Source of the DNA: an uncultured bacterium
Lineage (GTDB): Bacteria; Patescibacteriota; Saccharimonadia; Saccharimonadales; Saccharimonadaceae
Reading direction: 5' to 3'
Assembly (NCBI GenBank): GCA_903832635.1
Contig: CAILCF010000001.1
Span: forward strand, 186,001-250,000
DNA: 64,000 nt
Positions 25,344 through 35,040 of this stretch are shown here, in pieces. Within the stretch, counting starts at the first letter, position 1, and each line of letters starts with the position of its first letter. Both the position numbers and the translations under genes were made by a program. Under the pieces are notes generated by a model. That model worked only from the letters and a program-made list of their open reading frames with translations. It was not told the DNA's origin and ran no database searches.

Positions 25344-26245
25344 AAAAAATTATCGTGACTGGCGCTACTGGATTTGTAGGAAGGAATCTAATCAAAAAGC
25401 TGCTGGGATTGGATTATCATATTTATGCGATCATTCGACCTAATTCGCTAAATAAATCAATGCTAAATGATGCAACAAATATGACAATCATCGAGCTGGA
25501 TCTAAATGAAATCGATAAATTGCCAGATTATATTGATATTGTCTGTGATGTCTTTTGTCATTTAGCGTGGGATGGGGTAAGGGGCGAAGATAGAAACAAT
25601 CGGGCATTACAATATAGCAATTATATTAATTCACTGAAAACAGTCGAAGTTACAAAAAGATTGAAATGTAAGAAATATATAACTACTGGGTCACAAGCCG
25701 AATATGGCGTGTGTGATACTAAAATAAGTGAGAATACGGAATGTCACCCATTTACTGAATATGGCAAACGTAAGTACCAGTTTTATAAAGAGGCTACTTT
25801 AATATTAAATGATGATGGCATCTCTTTTAAGGAGGCAAGGGTCTTTAGTTTGTATGGTCCTGGTGATCACGAAAGCACAATGATCTACTCGGTATTAAAT
25901 AAAATGATGAAAAATGACAGCATCGACCTTACTGAGGGTCTGCATAGTTGGAATTTTTTACATATCGATGATGCTGTCGATGGTATAATTAAACTTATCG
26001 AGGTAGATTGTCCGAACGGCCCGTATAATTTCAGTGGCGACAAGACGCAGAGCTTAAGGGAATTTATTGAGATTATGCAAAAAGTTACAAAATCAAAAAG
26101 TACAATAAACTATGGAGCCTTACCATATTCGAAATCAGGCATGGTAGGGATTAACCCAGATAATAGAAAATTAAAGAATGAGACTAATTGGTCGTCCAAA
26201 ATAGATTTTGAACATGGCATAAAAGCTATGGTTGATAATTTTTAA
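25340..26245 (+). CDS. NAD-dependent epimerase/reductase, candidate YerF-type enzyme
   Basis: 301 aa extended SDR: VTGATGFVGRNLI (5-17), CHLAWDGVRG, YxxxK as YGKRK (about 141-145), SLYGPGDHES. Start GTG at 25340 overlaps the ThDP gene, so expression is coupled. Known: YerF reduces the acetyl branch made by YerE. Inferred here from neighbour order; it could instead be a 4-ketoreductase or an epimerase of another CDP sugar. Confidence 0.65.
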   Translation: MKKIIVTGATGFVGRNLIKKLLGLDYHIYAIIRPNSLNKSMLNDATNMTIIELDLNEIDKLPDYIDIVCDVFCHLAWDGVRGEDRNNRALQYSNYINSLKTVEVTKRLKCKKYITTGSQAEYGVCDTKISENTECHPFTEYGKRKYQFYKEATLILNDDGISFKEARVFSLYGPGDHESTMIYSVLNKMMKNDSIDLTEGLHSWNFLHIDDAVDGIIKLIEVDCPNGPYNFSGDKTQSLREFIEIMQKVTKSKSTINYGALPYSKSGMVGINPDNRKLKNETNWSSKIDFEHGIKAMVDNF

Positions 26246-26264
26246 GAACGAAAGAGGAAAAATT

Positions 26265-27215
26265 ATGAAAACGGGCTTAAGACTGAAAACGATTAGTATT
26301 ATGATTCCGACTTATAATGAAGAAGGGAATGTTGAATTGCTGTATGCGGCAATAATTGAGGAGTTTAAAACGAATGTTAAAAATTATGATTATGAAATTG
26401 TTTTTATAGACAATTGTTCGAAAGATAAAACTCGCGAAAAGTTAGTTGAGCTATGCAAAAAAGACAAAAAAGTTAAGGTTATATTTAATGCTAAAAACTT
26501 CGGTCAGTTGAAGTCACCATATTATGGATTATTACAAACGACTGGAGATTGTTCGATAATGATGGTTGCAGATTTTCAAGACCCAGTTGAGATGATTCAT
26601 AAATTTATTAAAGAATGGGAAAATGGCTACAAAATAGTAATTGGCATTAAAAATAAAAGCAAAGAAAATAAAATATTTTACTTTTTGCGTACTTGCTATT
26701 ATAAATTAATCAAGAAAATAGCTTCAACTGAACAAATTGAGCATTTTACTGGATTCGGCCTGTATGATAAGGAATTTATCAACGTCCTAAGAGATTTAAA
26801 TGACTCCATGCCTTATTTGAGGGGTATAATCTCAGAAATTGGCTTTGACAGGAAAGAGATAAATTACGAACAACCAAGGCGGCTACATGGCAAAAGTAAG
26901 AATGATTTTTTTTCATTATACGATATTGGCATGTTGGGTGTTACCTCTTACTCAAAAGTGGCTATTAGGTTAGCAACACTATTAGGGTTCACTATAGCCG
27001 GAACAAGTTTTCTAATTGGCCTTATTTATATAGTTTTAAAATTATTATTTTGGAATGTTTTTATAGCAGGCACGATACCAATAGCAATAGGAGTCTTCTT
27101 TATGGGTGCTGTGCAGCTGTTGTTTTTAGGACTAATGGGTGAATACGTTTTGAATATTAATATTAGAGTAATGAATAGACCACTTGTCGTCGAGGAAAGA
27201 AGAATTAATTTCTAG
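26265..27215 (+). CDS. GtrB/DPM1-type glycosyltransferase (GT2) with membrane tail
   Basis: 316 aa from ATG 26265, chosen because GAGGAAAAA lies just before it (track start 26232 is 11 codons early and inside the preceding gene). ISIMIPTYNEEGNVELLYAA, FIDNCSKDKT, VADFQDPVEMI (DxD with DPM-type QDP), then two C-terminal helices and a GEYVLNINIRVMNRPLVVEE tail typical of GtrB. The DNA is visibly more AT-rich than the exporter genes. It probably loads a sugar on a polyprenyl carrier. Confidence 0.87.
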   Translation: MKTGLRLKTISIMIPTYNEEGNVELLYAAIIEEFKTNVKNYDYEIVFIDNCSKDKTREKLVELCKKDKKVKVIFNAKNFGQLKSPYYGLLQTTGDCSIMMVADFQDPVEMIHKFIKEWENGYKIVIGIKNKSKENKIFYFLRTCYYKLIKKIASTEQIEHFTGFGLYDKEFINVLRDLNDSMPYLRGIISEIGFDRKEINYEQPRRLHGKSKNDFFSLYDIGMLGVTSYSKVAIRLATLLGFTIAGTSFLIGLIYIVLKLLFWNVFIAGTIPIAIGVFFMGAVQLLFLGLMGEYVLNINIRVMNRPLVVEERRINF

Positions 27216-27428
27216 AAATCACGAACTTGTCTATATATTTGCTGAAAAGATTTGGTCAATGAATCTCTATATTGCGTCAAGTGAGTTGACGACTTCGAGA
27301 CGAGCCAATATGGCCAGCATTTGCACTTTTATGTAACTTAAGAGTTGTAAGTAAGACGTCTTTTTTATCTTCTGCACACGACCCGGCCGTTCTCTAACTT
27401 GAGTCGGAATTACTGTGTTAGAATAGTT
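27216..27428. other. 213-bp intergenic region before the membrane glycosyltransferase
   Basis: Contains a small stem CGTCAA-GTGAG-TTGACG (27275-27291) and AAGACGTCTTTTTT near 27354, a weak terminator-like site. TTGAGT at 27399 and TAGAAT at 27419 resemble a promoter (14-bp spacer, short). Confidence 0.35.
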
Positions 27429-29495
27429 ATGAGATTTAAAAAAATCAGAGACAATTCAGTGACGTTTAGGATAGACGTAGAGAGCCGAAGAATAGATAAA
27501 GTGGTAAAAAGTTTTATAAAAGACAACAAGAATATCTTAATTACAGTTGGGATTTTAGTTGGGATTTTTCTGTTGTACTTTTTGCTGATGAGTGCTTTTA
27601 AGAATAGTATGAATTTTATCGACGAGGCTGATAATATGTTGGGCGCGCAAGTCGTCTCAAAGGGAGGTTTGATATATAAAGATTATATATCTCAACATTT
27701 ACCCCTCATGTATTACTTAATAGCGCCACTTGTAGCACTTGGTGTTACTGGTACTAATGCTTTAAGGTTGTGCTTTTACTTAGTTTTAGCGCTTATCTTT
27801 GTCCTTATTTATGCACGGTACTCAAAAAAGATTGGCAAGATACCAATGCTCTTATACGGACTGTTTTACATAGGGATGATGGCAACCACATCAATCGTGA
27901 GTTTTAGTATAATATCAGAACAGATTCAAGCCCAATGTTTAGTAGTCTTATTCCTAGAACTGTACTTATTCTATAAGAGAGGCAGCCTTGATAGATTTAG
28001 CGACTTGATAATAGGACTATGCGTCTTTGGAGCAATATGGTCAGCTTTCGTGTCAATTATACCGGTCTTTATCTTTGCGATATCTTTCATAATCATAGAC
28101 GCAAGAAAATATGTAAACGCCAACAAGAAGTTCTTACTGAAGAAGTACCTACGGGAATTTTTCGGCAAATATCATAGAGTTATGATATTTGTCTTAGTTC
28201 CGTTCGTCCTCTCATTAGGATACCTAGCTATTAATGGTGACTTAATGAATATGTTCGACCAAGCTTTTTATCTCAATACTCACTATTACTCTAAGTTTAA
28301 TGGTTATAGCTCAAACCCGATAATCACGCTCATAAAATTAGTGCCAGACTATGCGTCAGTATATTTTAGCAGCGCGAAAGCGTTAGTGTCTGGGCATAGC
28401 TTGCGTAGTGTCTTCCAACTTATCTACTTTATGTTTAACTTGTGTCTAGTGTTTTATCTATTCAAGAAAGACAAACTTTTCTTGGCCCTATCCATTTTAT
28501 TTATACTTGCTTGTGGTAATAGGACCTTTGAATCTTTTCATGCAATACCATATTATGCAGTCTCAATCATCACTTTCTTGGTTATCTTCCAAACGTGTCA
28601 ATTCCACGGTAAGAGATATGGCGTATATGCCTGTGTGCTAGCAGGGTTTATCTTTATAGCCGGCTATGCTCCATATGGGTTAAATATCTTAAATGGGCTG
28701 AAGACAAGTAATGATGAATATACCAATGTGCTTAAGATAACCAACAAGGGTGATTATGTATATAGCTATAATCTAGATACGCCTTTCTATGTGAACACAG
28801 GGAGGAAATCTCCGTCATCTGTGACAACACTTGTACCTTGGTTCGCGAGCTTATTTGAAGAACAGATAATTAAAGAATTAGATGCGAATAGGCCAAAAGT
28901 TATTATCTATAATCCAGATGGAGACGTGTGGGGATATGTCTACCATGATTTTGCGAAAGAGTTAGACTCATATATTAAAAGAAATTATACATATTCTTCA
29001 CAAATGAGTTTATGGGTTAGAAACGATTATGTGAAGGAGGCCGAGAAGAAAGCGAACGTTGATATTGCAGACTTCACTAATTCATATGATAGCAATGGGG
29101 CATTGAGTGCCGTCACTGACAACACGGAGATAGTGCAGAGGATTAAGTTATCAGACTCAAAGCTCAAGGCAATAAGCTTAAAGATAGGGACTTTCCAGAG
29201 AGTGAATTATTCACTACTAGAGCTAGATTTATATGATAATTCTGGCAATGAGGTGGGATCTTCGGTGGCTTCGGACGACAGCTTTGTAGACAACTCATTC
29301 TATAGGTTTAATTTTAGTGACCTAAGGGTAAATAGCGGGGAGTACTACACTCTAAAAGTAAAGGCCGAACATACAAATGCCTTAGATTATGTGACATTAT
29401 ATAAATCGGATAGTAAAGTTGATAGCAATAGTGGACTAGCCATAAATGGAGTTGAGAAGACCTATAGCTTAGGTATGGATATATATTATAATTAG
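27429..29495 (+). CDS. polytopic membrane glycosyltransferase (GT39/GT83-like)
   Basis: 688 aa from ATG 27429; the TTG start in the track probably lies in the promoter. Eleven or so hydrophobic helices, then an extracellular C-terminal domain of about 250 residues. The first external loop has FIDEADNMLGAQVVSKGGLIY, an acidic DE-type catalytic position as in ArnT/PMT-like GT-C enzymes, and YISQHLPLMYYLI. Such enzymes use lipid-phosphate sugars on the outer face. It sits between a GtrB and a GtrA gene, which would supply and flip the donor. The acceptor is unknown. Confidence 0.75.
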   Translation: MRFKKIRDNSVTFRIDVESRRIDKVVKSFIKDNKNILITVGILVGIFLLYFLLMSAFKNSMNFIDEADNMLGAQVVSKGGLIYKDYISQHLPLMYYLIAPLVALGVTGTNALRLCFYLVLALIFVLIYARYSKKIGKIPMLLYGLFYIGMMATTSIVSFSIISEQIQAQCLVVLFLELYLFYKRGSLDRFSDLIIGLCVFGAIWSAFVSIIPVFIFAISFIIIDARKYVNANKKFLLKKYLREFFGKYHRVMIFVLVPFVLSLGYLAINGDLMNMFDQAFYLNTHYYSKFNGYSSNPIITLIKLVPDYASVYFSSAKALVSGHSLRSVFQLIYFMFNLCLVFYLFKKDKLFLALSILFILACGNRTFESFHAIPYYAVSIITFLVIFQTCQFHGKRYGVYACVLAGFIFIAGYAPYGLNILNGLKTSNDEYTNVLKITNKGDYVYSYNLDTPFYVNTGRKSPSSVTTLVPWFASLFEEQIIKELDANRPKVIIYNPDGDVWGYVYHDFAKELDSYIKRNYTYSSQMSLWVRNDYVKEAEKKANVDIADFTNSYDSNGALSAVTDNTEIVQRIKLSDSKLKAISLKIGTFQRVNYSLLELDLYDNSGNEVGSSVASDDSFVDNSFYRFNFSDLRVNSGEYYTLKVKAEHTNALDYVTLYKSDSKVDSNSGLAINGVEKTYSLGMDIYYN

Positions 29496-29929
29496 TGCAG
29501 CTCATAGTGAGGGGAATAATTAATATAAGAAATTATATTGAAAAACTATTCAAACATAGGGAAGTGCGTTTTTTGTTCGTCGGCGTTATAAATACTATCG
29601 TCGGCTTCGGAGTTTTTGCTATATTTGTGGCGCTTGGTCTTCCTTATCTAATCGCCAACACGTTTTCGACTATCATAGGTGTGCTAAATAGCTATTTATG
29701 GAATAGATTTTTTACTTTCAAGAGCAAAAATCGGGCTTTAGACGAGATTATTCGGTTCTCGTTCGTGTACTTTGTTAGCTATTGCTTCGGCATGCTCTTC
29801 CTGTGGGTGATAGTCGGCAAGATGGGCGTGAATACGTATTTTGCGGGTGCTTTGAATATATTTGTTACGATGTTAATTAGCTGGTTTGGGCACAAAAACT
29901 TTAGCTTCAAAGCTAAGAAAGTAATTTAG
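29495..29929 (+). CDS. GtrA-like membrane protein
   Basis: 144 aa, four helices; REVRFLFVGVINTIVGFGVF and NSYLWNRFFTFKS are GtrA family hallmarks. The GTG at 29495 overlaps the TAG stop of the previous gene by one base; a GTG a few codons later is also possible. With the GT2 at 26265 it makes a second GtrA/GtrB set in this window, separated by the GT-C enzyme they probably serve. Confidence 0.82.
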   Translation: MQLIVRGIINIRNYIEKLFKHREVRFLFVGVINTIVGFGVFAIFVALGLPYLIANTFSTIIGVLNSYLWNRFFTFKSKNRALDEIIRFSFVYFVSYCFGMLFLWVIVGKMGVNTYFAGALNIFVTMLISWFGHKNFSFKAKKVI

Positions 29930-29977
29930 CACCGCTAGTCGTTCCTATAGATGGACAGTGAAAATGTCCCAAAATTA

Positions 29978-30178
29978 TTACTCTTGCCACTTCTCCCAAG
30001 GATGCGTGCTTGATGATGTAGTTAATGACACTCCGTCATTCACTAACACTATTTCTGCGGAGGAGGAACTTGTTTTGAATATTTTGGCAGCGTCGGGGAT
30101 AACGCCACCAATCAAACCTGCCTCTTTCCAGGCTGGCATAACTACACATACCCACAAGGGCGCACTATTTTTCCTCAT
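29978..30178 (-). pseudogene. N-terminal fragment of a GT2 glycosyltransferase
   Basis: 66 codons starting 22 nt after the rmlA stop. VCVVMPAWKEAGLIGGVIPD and AEIVLVNDGVSLTTSSST match the first two GT2 motifs (VVIPAxNE... and EIxVVDDGSxDxT) in the right spacing, but the protein then stops, far short of a GT2 domain of 200 or more residues. Seen: the motifs and the stop. Inferred: a truncated relic. The overlapping plus-strand ORF of 111 aa is taken as its shadow. Confidence 0.45.
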
Positions 30179-30200
30179 ATCAGATTTATTCTATTTGTTT

Positions 30201-31046
30201 TCAGAGATACTCGCCATAACCGGATTTTTTGAGAGGTTCGGCAAGTTCAGACAGTTGGGTTTTATCAATAAAACCTTCTTTATATGCAGCTAGTTCGGGG
30301 CTACCGATTATTTGACCGGTTCGGGTTTGAACGACACGGATGTAGTCAGCAGCGTCAGTCATACTGTTAATTGTCCCGGTGTCAAGCCAAACATCGCCTT
30401 CATCAAGTGTTGTGACAGACAACTTTCCGCGGTTTAGATATTCTTCGTTGACTGCGGTAATTTCTAGTTCACCACGCGCGCTTGGTTTGATGGTTTTCGC
30501 AATTTGAATGACGTCATTGTCATAAAAATATAAACCGACAACTGCATAATTAGATTTCGGATTTGCGGGTTTTTCTTCGATAGAAAGTGCCTTGCCATTG
30601 CCATCGAGTTCAACTACGCCATAACTTTTTGGATCTGAAACTTCGTATGCAAATACAATTCCACCATCTGGGTCAGAGCATTTTTTTAGCGATTCGCTTA
30701 GTCTGTGACCGTGGAATATATTGTCGCCAAGTATCAATGCTACTTTGTCATTACCAATAAAATCCTCGCCAATAATAAATGCCTGAGCCAATCCGTCGGG
30801 GGAAGGCTGAACTGCATATTGCAGGTTAATACCCCACTGCGACCCGTCGCCAAGCAGGCGCTGAAATTGCGATTGATCATCAAGCGTGGTGATTATCAGA
30901 ATGTCATTAATATTGGCAGAAATCAGAGTTGTCAGCGGGTAATATATCATCGGCTTGTCATAAATTGGCATAATTTGTTTGCTAATTCCTTTTGTAATCG
31001 GCCAAAGCCTTGTTCCTGAACCGCCTGCTAGAATAATACCTTTCAT
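30201..31046 (-). CDS. rmlA: glucose-1-phosphate thymidylyltransferase
   Basis: First step of dTDP-rhamnose synthesis. Seen: 281 aa from ATG 31046 ([20 protein letters not shown]); [48 protein letters not shown], all RmlA motifs. The track start 12 codons upstream runs into leader element C and is rejected. AAAGGAG is the ribosome site, made of the last codons of leader C, and the start codon lies in an inverted-repeat arm. rmlCD and rmlB lie upstream on the same strand. Confidence 0.95.
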   Translation of the reverse strand: MKGIILAGGSGTRLWPITKGISKQIMPIYDKPMIYYPLTTLISANINDILIITTLDDQSQFQRLLGDGSQWGINLQYAVQPSPDGLAQAFIIGEDFIGNDKVALILGDNIFHGHRLSESLKKCSDPDGGIVFAYEVSDPKSYGVVELDGNGKALSIEEKPANPKSNYAVVGLYFYDNDVIQIAKTIKPSARGELEITAVNEEYLNRGKLSVTTLDEGDVWLDTGTINSMTDAADYIRVVQTRTGQIIGSPELAAYKEGFIDKTQLSELAEPLKKSGYGEYL

Positions 31047-31148
31047 CCCGTTAGAGCTCCTTTGATAGTTTATCGTTAGCAATAATAATTCGTTTTATTC
31101 GCATATATATTAGATTTAAGTAAGTATATTGAAAAGTTCTAACGGGAT
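31045..31148 (-). promoter_or_regulatory. leader element C: inverted repeats around the rmlA leader ORF
   Basis: AGTTCTAACGGGAT (31135-31148) faces GGAGCTCTAACGGGAT (complement of 31045-31060) across about 75 bp. RNA pairing is 12 bp perfect, one mismatch, then 2-3 more. Unlike A and B there is no promoter directly upstream; transcripts would come through from the GIY-YIG gene and rmlCD. Confidence 0.6.
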
Positions 31149-31152
31149 TCAT
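31051..31152 (-). CDS. leader peptide C (33 aa, MNPVR type)
   Basis: Not in the ORF track. It begins [20 protein letters not shown] and ends ANDKLSKEL, with TAA 4 nt before the rmlA ATG. Its ATG overlaps the TGA of the GIY-YIG gene (ATGA). The first 12 codons are clearly related to those of that gene (MNPVRAFHYVY), and its 3' end shares AAAGGAGCTCTA with the gene's end. This suggests it is an internally deleted copy. Confidence 0.55.
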   Translation of the reverse strand: MNPVRTFQYTYLNLIYMRIKRIIIANDKLSKEL

Positions 31153-31430
31153 ACTAGAGCTCCTTTAAAATATTCTTTAATTCTATTGTTAACATATCTT
31201 TTACCCATTCCTGTTTTTAAATAACGCTCTCTGGCAAAAGCATCTTTTTTATTCAAACTGGCTTCGTAATAGATAAGTTCATATGGACCACGACCCTTTG
31301 TGTATGGGCTTTTGCCTTCATTATGTTCAGCAAATCTTTTACGTAAGTCAGACGTACATCCAGTATACCAATTATTGCTCTTCAAGCTCTTGAGCACATA
31401 AACATAATGGAAAGCTCTAACGGGATTCAT
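31149..31430 (-). CDS. GIY-YIG nuclease-domain protein
   Basis: 93 aa single-domain GIY-YIG protein. HYVYVLKSLKSNNWYTGCTSDLRKR has the Y-Y-G core (GIY as VYVLKS, YIG as YTG), then AEHNEGKSPYTKGRGPYELIY with the conserved Asn and the catalytic-type Glu region YYEASLNKKDAFARERYLK. It may cut or nick DNA; such solitary domains have no known biological role. Its start ATGAATCCCGTTAGAGCT is the leader-element repeat, it overlaps the rmlCD end by 14 bp and it overlaps leader C by 4 nt. It is therefore embedded in the rml operon without its own promoter. Confidence 0.88.
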   Translation of the reverse strand: MNPVRAFHYVYVLKSLKSNNWYTGCTSDLRKRFAEHNEGKSPYTKGRGPYELIYYEASLNKKDAFARERYLKTGMGKRYVNNRIKEYFKGALV

Positions 31431-32901
31431 CCCTTTGCCTCCCTTCTTTTTCTAAATAATTTTTCAACGATTTTCGCCAATCAGTTGGGACAAAGCCCGT
31501 AGTCTTTATTTTATCAAGATTTAAGGTGCTTTGTAATGGCCGCGGTGATATGTATGATTTACCTTCGTAATATTGTTCGGTTGAAACACCTGTGACTTCA
31601 TCGCGACTGTGACCGGACAGTTCGTAAACGTCAGCTGCAATGTTAGCCCAACTGACAGATTCGCCATCGCCGGATATGTTATAGGTGCCATATGGTAGGT
31701 GGTAGGTGGTAGGTGGTAGGTGGCCAGCAGTTGGAGGATAGGAAATGGGAGTAAGCAGGTGTTTGATTCCTCGCGCCAAATCGTCCGTAAAGGTAAGTCG
31801 GCCGACTTGGTCATTGACGACATTTGGTTTGACGCCTTTTTCGGCAAGTGATTGCATAGTTCTAACAAAGTTGTTACCATCGCCAATTACCCAACTAGCG
31901 CGGGCAATATAATGTTTCGGGACCATAGCAGCGGCAATATCACCGGCTGCCTTGGTTTGGGCATAAACTCCAAGCGGACTGAACGTTTCGCTTTCGTTAT
32001 GCTCGGCTTTGGTACCGTCAAATACATAATCACTGGAAACGTGAACAAGTGTAATGCTGTGTTTGGTAGCAATTTTCCCAAGGTTGGCAACAGCTTCAGC
32101 GTTTAGTTTCCAAGCAGCTTCGCGACCTTCGGGGGTTTCTGCCAAATCGACAGCAGTGTAGGCTGCGACGTTGATAATTGTTTCGTATTGACGCCATGGT
32201 CTGGCATTTTCAAGTTCCGGGCTGGTAATATCCAGTTCCTGATAGTCCGTAAATTCGGCATCAGGAAATTCAATTTGCAAGGCACGACCTAATTGGCCGT
32301 TCGAGCCGGTTATAAGCGTTCGTTTTGGCTTCATTGGCACAACTTCGGACAGACGAGGATGGATCTTATCCTTGTCAGATAGTTCTGCCTGGTCAAGTGG
32401 AATTGGCCAATCGACGGCCACCGTTTCGTCAGCAAGGTTCAGAAATGTGTAATCTGCGTCTGCGCTCCAGTGGTCATTAACCAAATAAGTGTATACCGTG
32501 TTTTCTTCCAGTGCCTGAAAACCGTTTCCAACACCGCGAGGAGCAAATACTGCCTTGGTTGGATCAAGTTCGGCGGTGAAAACCTTGCCGAAACTATCAC
32601 CCTGACGTAAATCGACCCAGGCGCCAAAAATTCGTCCAGACCCGACTGAAATAAATTTATCCCATGGCTCAGCGTGGATACCGCGGGTTACTCCTAATTC
32701 GGCATTAAAAGAGATATTGTTTTGGACAACATCAAATTCCGGTAGGCCAAGTTTGGTCATTTTTTCCTGCTGATAATTTTCCTTGAACCAGCCGCGCGAA
32801 TCGCCATGAACCGGTAAATCAGCAATCAAAAGACCGGGAATTGGCGTTTCATGAAAAGCCAGAACTTTTTCGAATTCAAGCTCGCCTTTTTCAATAGTCA
32901 T
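31417..32901 (-). CDS. rmlCD: fused dTDP-4-dehydrorhamnose 3,5-epimerase and reductase
   Basis: 494 aa from ATG 32901 (MTIEKGELEF). Residues about 1-190 are RmlC: GVTRGIHAEPWDKFISVGSG with the catalytic His, and APRGVGNGFQALEENTVYTY, where the usual AHGF is GNGF. Residues about 198-485 are RmlD: TLITGSNGQLGRAL, VHVSSDYVFDGTK, YAQTKAAGD (YxxxK). One chain thus does the last two steps of dTDP-rhamnose synthesis. A stretch of 7-bp repeats is inserted in frame near residue 400 (PPTTYHLP type). Its last codons RDESR come from the leader-type repeat that also starts the GIY-YIG gene. Confidence 0.93.
   Translation of the reverse strand: MTIEKGELEFEKVLAFHETPIPGLLIADLPVHGDSRGWFKENYQQEKMTKLGLPEFDVVQNNISFNAELGVTRGIHAEPWDKFISVGSGRIFGAWVDLRQGDSFGKVFTAELDPTKAVFAPRGVGNGFQALEENTVYTYLVNDHWSADADYTFLNLADETVAVDWPIPLDQAELSDKDKIHPRLSEVVPMKPKRTLITGSNGQLGRALQIEFPDAEFTDYQELDITSPELENARPWRQYETIINVAAYTAVDLAETPEGREAAWKLNAEAVANLGKIATKHSITLVHVSSDYVFDGTKAEHNESETFSPLGVYAQTKAAGDIAAAMVPKHYIARASWVIGDGNNFVRTMQSLAEKGVKPNVVNDQVGRLTFTDDLARGIKHLLTPISYPPTAGHLPPTTYHLPYGTYNISGDGESVSWANIAADVYELSGHSRDEVTGVSTEQYYEGKSYISPRPLQSTLNLDKIKTTGFVPTDWRKSLKNYLEKEGRQRDESR
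31693..31751. repeat. heptad arrays inside rmlCD
   Basis: TGGTAGG four times perfectly (31693-31720), then TGGCCAGCAG, then TTGGAGG, ATAGGAA, ATGGGAG (31731-31751). Both heptad types occur side by side here, within an open reading frame. The encoded segment replaces a surface loop of RmlD, so it is presumably tolerated. Confidence 0.85.
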
Positions 32902-32906
32902 ATAGT

Positions 32907-34945
<2,039 letters not shown>

Positions 34946-34970
34946 CGGTTGTTTATTGTAACACGGGAAA

Positions 34971-35023
34971 TAGTAGGTGGTATATGGTAGGTAGTAGATG
35001 GTATGGGTTCGCCGTATGGCGAA
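34971..35023. repeat. heptad array followed by the 16-bp palindrome, upstream of manC
   Basis: TAGTAGG, TGGTATA, TGGTAGG, TAGTAGA, TGGTATG (34971-35005) in exact register, then TTCGCCGTATGGCGAA (35008-35023). The order array-palindrome-promoter is the same as before rnpA. Confidence 0.8.
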
Positions 35024-35028
35024 TGGGT

Positions 35029-35040
35029 TATAATAGGTAC
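35029..35040 (+). promoter_or_regulatory. -10 box of manC, leaderless spacing
   Basis: TATAAT, AGGTAC, ATG: 6 nt. The palindrome ends 5 bp upstream and covers the expected -35 position. Confidence 0.5.

Noticed and set aside
29958-30293. Plus-strand ORF of 111 aa
   Set aside because: It overlaps the rmlA end and lies opposite the GT2-like frame, which has recognisable motifs. Composition is not protein-like and there is no ribosome site.
31149-31430. GIY-YIG protein as UvrC or a group I intron homing enzyme
   Set aside because: Only the single domain is present (93 aa), with no UvrC helicase-binding or HhH regions, and no intron structure interrupts a neighbouring gene.
31521-31886. Minus-strand ORF of 121 aa with YHLPPTTYHM repeats
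   Set aside because: Other frame of rmlCD through the heptad array; period 7 opens several frames at once.
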